Shown in pieces: positions 7,006-9,408 of a DNA stretch of 9,408 nucleotides. The position numbers and the translations under genes were made by a program. The first letter of the stretch is position 1. Every line of letters begins with the position of its first letter. Origin of the DNA: an uncultured Kineosporia sp. (GTDB lineage Bacteria > Actinomycetota > Actinomycetes > Actinomycetales > Kineosporiaceae); NCBI GenBank assembly GCA_937859855.1, contig CALMAR010000399.1:44435-53842 (forward strand), written 5' to 3'. The notes under the pieces are model-generated. The model ran no database searches, was not told the DNA's origin, and saw nothing but the letters and a program-made list of their open reading frames with translations.

Positions 7006-7945
7006 TGTGGACGGACGGCCGGAAGTGACCCACGTGCGTGCCCGCCCCGCGCATCATGGCCGTCATCGCCCGCGGAGTACTGACGAACCGGATCAGTTCG
7101 GCCGCCGCGGGCAGCACGCTGTGCATCGGCAGGGTCGACCCGCTCCACGCCCCGACACCATCGAAGGCGTGCCCGTTGACCCTGGTCAGGGTCCCCGCAG
7201 CCAGATCGGACCGAACCGCGAACGACACTGCCAAGGCGAGACCGTGGCCACGCTTGCACTCCTCGAGCGCGGCCGCGCTGCTCTGAAAGATCCGCTGGCT
7301 GCCTTCGGGAACTGCGAAGTGCCGCAGCGCTCGGGGCACGACACCATCGTCGCCCACCGCGGACGGCCCCAGCAGCCAGGTCTGGTCGCTCATCCAGGCC
7401 CGATCTTCGAGCGCGGAGTCATCAGCCAGTTCGCCACCGGCCACGATGATGATCTCGTAACGCAGGAACGGCTCGTGGATGAGCAGGTCGGGCTCGCGGG
7501 GCAGTGGCGGCCCGATGGCGACGTCCACCGCCCTGCTCTCCAGCAACGATCGGAACTGATGCGTGTGACATACGATCATCTCCACGTCCAGGTCTTTGGC
7601 TCGGTCGGTGAAGAGCTCGATCAAGCCAGGCGCCGCGAACTCGGAGAACAGGCTGGACGCCGCCAGCCGCAGCAATCGGCGTCCTTGACTGGCTTGGCTC
7701 ACCTCCCGCACGGTGCGGTCCTGCAGGCCCAGCATCTCCACCGCCCGCCGGGCCAGCCGCAGGCCTCCGGGCGTGAAGGCCAGCCCGGACGATGTACGGG
7801 TGAAGAGCGGATCGCCCAGTTCCTTGCGCAGCGAGCCGATGTGCAGCGACACAGCTGCTTCGGTGACGCTGAGCTCGCTCGCAGCGTCTTTCACCGAACC
7901 GAGCCGCACGACGGCGGAGAAGGCTCGAAGCTGCGTCGGCGTCAC
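6989..7945 (-). CDS. LysR-family transcriptional regulator, candidate CutR-like CO dehydrogenase regulator
   Basis: From the GTG at 7945 the product has 318 residues and begins at the usual distance from the helix-turn-helix. The N-terminal winged helix (about 3-62) contains LRAFSAVVRLGSVKDAASEL, then SVTEAAVSLHIGSLRKELG and DPLFTR, all typical of LysR regulators. The effector-binding domain (about 90-300) has the periplasmic-binding-protein fold pattern. A longer in-frame TTG start at 7993 would add 16 unusual residues and has no ribosome site. The GTG is favoured because a TATGGT element ends exactly six bases before it. In a CO-oxidising Mycobacterium, the LysR-type regulator CutR is needed for CO dehydrogenase expression, so position next to cox genes makes this a plausible equivalent. 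Its inducer is not visible from sequence. Confidence 0.93.
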   Translation of the reverse strand: MTPTQLRAFSAVVRLGSVKDAASELSVTEAAVSLHIGSLRKELGDPLFTRTSSGLAFTPGGLRLARRAVEMLGLQDRTVREVSQASQGRRLLRLAASSLFSEFAAPGLIELFTDRAKDLDVEMIVCHTHQFRSLLESRAVDVAIGPPLPREPDLLIHEPFLRYEIIIVAGGELADDSALEDRAWMSDQTWLLGPSAVGDDGVVPRALRHFAVPEGSQRIFQSSAAALEECKRGHGLALAVSFAVRSDLAAGTLTRVNGHAFDGVGAWSGSTLPMHSVLPAAAELIRFVSTPRAMTAMMRGAGTHVGHFRPSVHITLWS

Positions 7946-7951
7946 CAGCGC

Positions 7952-7979
7952 ACCATACCCAGGCAGTACCAGGGACCAA
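7952..7979 (-). promoter_or_regulatory. Predicted promoter of the LysR gene (leaderless mRNA)
   Basis: On the minus strand TATGGT (7957-7952) matches the TAnnnT -10 consensus, and TTGGTC (7979-7974) stands 16 bases upstream as a partial -35. The hexamer ends six bases before the GTG at 7945, so transcription would begin at the first base of that codon. Leaderless mRNAs of this form are common in actinobacteria, and the fit supports the GTG start. Confidence 0.55.
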
Positions 7980-8038
7980 TCCGGCGAAAGCAACCCATTT
8001 CAGAGCCGCGGACGCGACGGACTCGATGAGGAGCAGAG

Positions 8039-8380
8039 ATGCCAACTGAGGACAAGACCTTCCGGGACCCGGCTGCGGAACGTAGCGGAGCCACCGTGGA
8101 TGACGCCGTCGCCAACGCCGAAGACGGAACCCAGGTCGAGGGCGTGCACACCCCGTCCGGGCAGGCCGAATCCGGAGATTCGCGGGTCGAGCACATGGTG
8201 GATGAACCGGTCGACCAGCCGCGCAGCGAAGGTTCGCCGGGAACGGCAGAGAACCCGCCCAAGCCAGGGCCGGGACCGGACGACATCGGCTCCGGTGGAG
8301 CGCAGCGCATTGCCGGCGCCCGGATCTCCGACCGGGTGGCTGCCGGTGAGGAGACGCCGGAGGGACCACCCTTCCACTGA
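8039..8380 (+). CDS. Hypothetical small acidic, probably disordered protein
   Basis: I do not recognise this 113-residue protein. It has about 23 acidic against 9 basic residues, no Cys, Trp or Tyr, only two Phe, and is rich in Gly, Pro, Ala and Ser, so it is probably intrinsically disordered. No signal peptide or membrane segment is visible, and it should be soluble and cytoplasmic. It is judged real because a GAGGAG ribosome site lies just before the ATG, third codon positions are mostly G or C, and the composition is biased but non-repetitive. Open frames on the opposite strand have no such support. It starts 93 bp from the divergent LysR gene, but nothing links it to CO metabolism. Similar short acidic hypothetical proteins are frequent in actinobacterial genomes. 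Confidence 0.65.
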   Translation: MPTEDKTFRDPAAERSGATVDDAVANAEDGTQVEGVHTPSGQAESGDSRVEHMVDEPVDQPRSEGSPGTAENPPKPGPGPDDIGSGGAQRIAGARISDRVAAGEETPEGPPFH

Positions 8381-8658
8381 CCTCGCGCAGCTGGGACGTC
8401 GCCCTGGCCGCTGGGTCTGCCAGCCCACGACCAGCGCGCGACCGGCCGCCCCTGGGTTGATCGCATTGTGTGCAGGGAGATCTCTGCTCGCGGCGTCCTG
8501 CCCGCAGCAGCGCCAGACATCAGGCGAAGTGGATGAAGGTCCGCGGCGCCAGAAGGTACGCTCGCTTCGACCGGCTGAGGGGGTTCGCCGTCTCGCCACG
8601 GCCGGCATGAGCGTGGGGCGGGCGCCCATCTCGGGCAAGACGAAGGATGAGGAACGAG
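8381..8658. other. Intergenic stretch without a convincing gene
   Basis: These 278 bp separate the hypothetical protein from the LacI gene. Open frames crossing it on both strands lack ribosome sites and recognisable domains. A stem-capable CGCTGG/CCAGCG pair lies at 8409-8436 but has no T-tract, so a rho-independent terminator is not supported. TTGATC at 8457-8462 could be a -35 for the LacI gene, with a poor -10 (ATCTCT) 17 bases on, at 8480-8485. The leader and promoter of the LacI gene should lie here. Confidence 0.5.
8472..8487. promoter_or_regulatory. Imperfect palindrome upstream of the LacI gene, possible operator
   Basis: GCAGGGAGATCTCTGC pairs as two 7-base arms around a GA centre with one G-T mismatch. 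It overlaps the weak -10 candidate of the LacI gene, where an autoregulatory operator would be expected. However, LacI-family operators usually have a central CG, which this lacks, so the assignment is tentative. Confidence 0.2.
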
Positions 8659-9408
8659 ATGGCGGCGAGCGCAGGTGACGTCGCAGCGCTGGCTGGGGTG
8701 TCACAGCGGACCGTCTCGAACGTGGTCCGGGGCTACGTGCATGTCCGGCCCGAGACCCGGGCTCGCGTTCAGCGGGCGATCGATGAGCTGGGGTATCGGC
8801 CCAACCCGAGCGCCCGATCCCTGCGGAACAGCCGGACCGGCATCATTGGACTGGCCGTGCCAGAGATCGCCGCACCGTATTTCGCCGAGTTGGCGGACCA
8901 CGTCCAGCGAATTGCGGCGATGCACGGCCTGACCCTGCTGATGGAACAGACCGGCGCGGATCGGGAACGTGAACTGGCTGCTCTGGCCGGTTATCGCACG
9001 CACGTGATCGATGGCCTGATCTTCAGCCCGATAGAGATCACACTGGAGGACCTGCAGCGCCAGGATTTCACGATGCCGACCGTCCTGCTGGGAGAACAGA
9101 TGCGGCACGGCGGCTTCCCCACAGTCGCCATCGACAACCAGGCCGCGGCTCGTGACGCGACCCGGCATCTTCTCGATTCCGGGCGGCGTCGCATCGCCGC
9201 GGTCGGTGCCTTTCCAGGACCGAACAAAGTTGGAGCGGCCGCCGACCGGCTTGAGGGTTACCGGTTTGCTCATCTGGAAGCCGGCCGCAAGGTCATCGAG
9301 AAGCTTGTCGTTCCGACCGAGGGCTGGGGGCGGGGGGCCGGTTACGCCGCGGTTGCGGCGCTGATCCGCGCCGGCGCCCGGTTCGACGCGCTTTTCTGCC
9401 TGAACGAC
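8659..9408 (+). CDS. LacI-family transcriptional regulator (3' end beyond window)
   Basis: The first 250 codons of a LacI/GalR repressor are present and remain open at the right edge; family members usually have about 330-350 residues. The DNA-binding domain has the helix-turn-helix DVAALAGVSQRTVSNVVRG (7-25), the LGYRPNPSARSL stretch (44-55) and the hinge helix at SARSLRN (51-57). The periplasmic-binding-like domain starts at GIIGLAVPEIAAPYF (61-75), and the preserved part ends in FCLND (246-250), a ligand-site motif of the family. The ATG at 8659 has GAGG six bases upstream; an in-frame ATG at 8647 would add four residues and cannot be excluded. Such proteins usually control sugar transport or catabolism genes, probably beyond the right edge. 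Its ligand cannot be inferred, and I see no link to the cox genes. Confidence 0.94.
   Translation, partial: MAASAGDVAALAGVSQRTVSNVVRGYVHVRPETRARVQRAIDELGYRPNPSARSLRNSRTGIIGLAVPEIAAPYFAELADHVQRIAAMHGLTLLMEQTGADRERELAALAGYRTHVIDGLIFSPIEITLEDLQRQDFTMPTVLLGEQMRHGGFPTVAIDNQAAARDATRHLLDSGRRRIAAVGAFPGPNKVGAAADRLEGYRFAHLEAGRKVIEKLVVPTEGWGRGAGYAAVAALIRAGARFDALFCLND

Noticed and set aside
8409..8436. CGCTGG/CCAGCG stem as a terminator after the hypothetical gene
   Set aside because: The arms are short, the loop is 16 bases, and no T-tract follows; such pairs arise by chance in GC-rich DNA.
8000..8704. A 234-codon minus-strand frame covering the hypothetical protein and the LacI leader
   Set aside because: Arg/Ser/Pro-rich low-complexity translation without a domain or ribosome site; the opposite strand has a better supported gene.

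Overview
The window is GC-rich DNA whose genes overlap by four bases or nearly touch and strongly prefer G or C at third codon positions. Two candidate promoters sit directly on start codons, as in leaderless transcription. With the protein families present, this suggests an actinobacterium (Actinomycetota). I cannot name the genus.

Positions 1-5655, all on the minus strand, are a cluster for aerobic carbon monoxide oxidation. In order of transcription it holds coxM (FAD subunit), coxS (two [2Fe-2S] clusters), coxL (molybdopterin/copper catalytic subunit), an XdhC-family maturation protein with an added C-terminal YHS domain, and a MoxR/CoxD-type AAA+ ATPase cut by the left edge. CoxL has the form I signature AYACSFR and a GVGE motif, so this is a true Mo-Cu CO dehydrogenase rather than a generic xanthine-dehydrogenase relative. 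Most junctions are 2-base gaps or ATGA overlaps. The exception is coxL to xdhC-YHS, where five 12-bp tandem repeats widen the gap from about 17 to 77 nt.

A control region of about 190 bp (5656-5847) separates coxM from a second, full-length and canonical XdhC gene on the plus strand (5848-7005). It contains an inverted repeat, TAAGG-N4-CCTTA, that is a candidate LysR-type operator. A LysR-family regulator (6989-7945, minus) converges on the second xdhC with a 17-bp overlap. By context it is a candidate regulator of the CO dehydrogenase genes, like CutR of mycobacteria.

The right end looks unrelated to CO metabolism: a small acidic, probably disordered protein of unknown function (8039-8380), 278 bp without a convincing gene, and the first 250 codons of a LacI-family repressor cut by the right edge.

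The genes fit one scheme. CoxMSL forms the CO-oxidising enzyme that passes electrons to the respiratory chain, CoxD and the two XdhC proteins would mature the Mo-S-Cu centre, and the LysR protein would control expression. I see no RNA gene, mobile element or CRISPR array. The least ordinary items are the XdhC-YHS fusion and the tandem repeat inside the operon.
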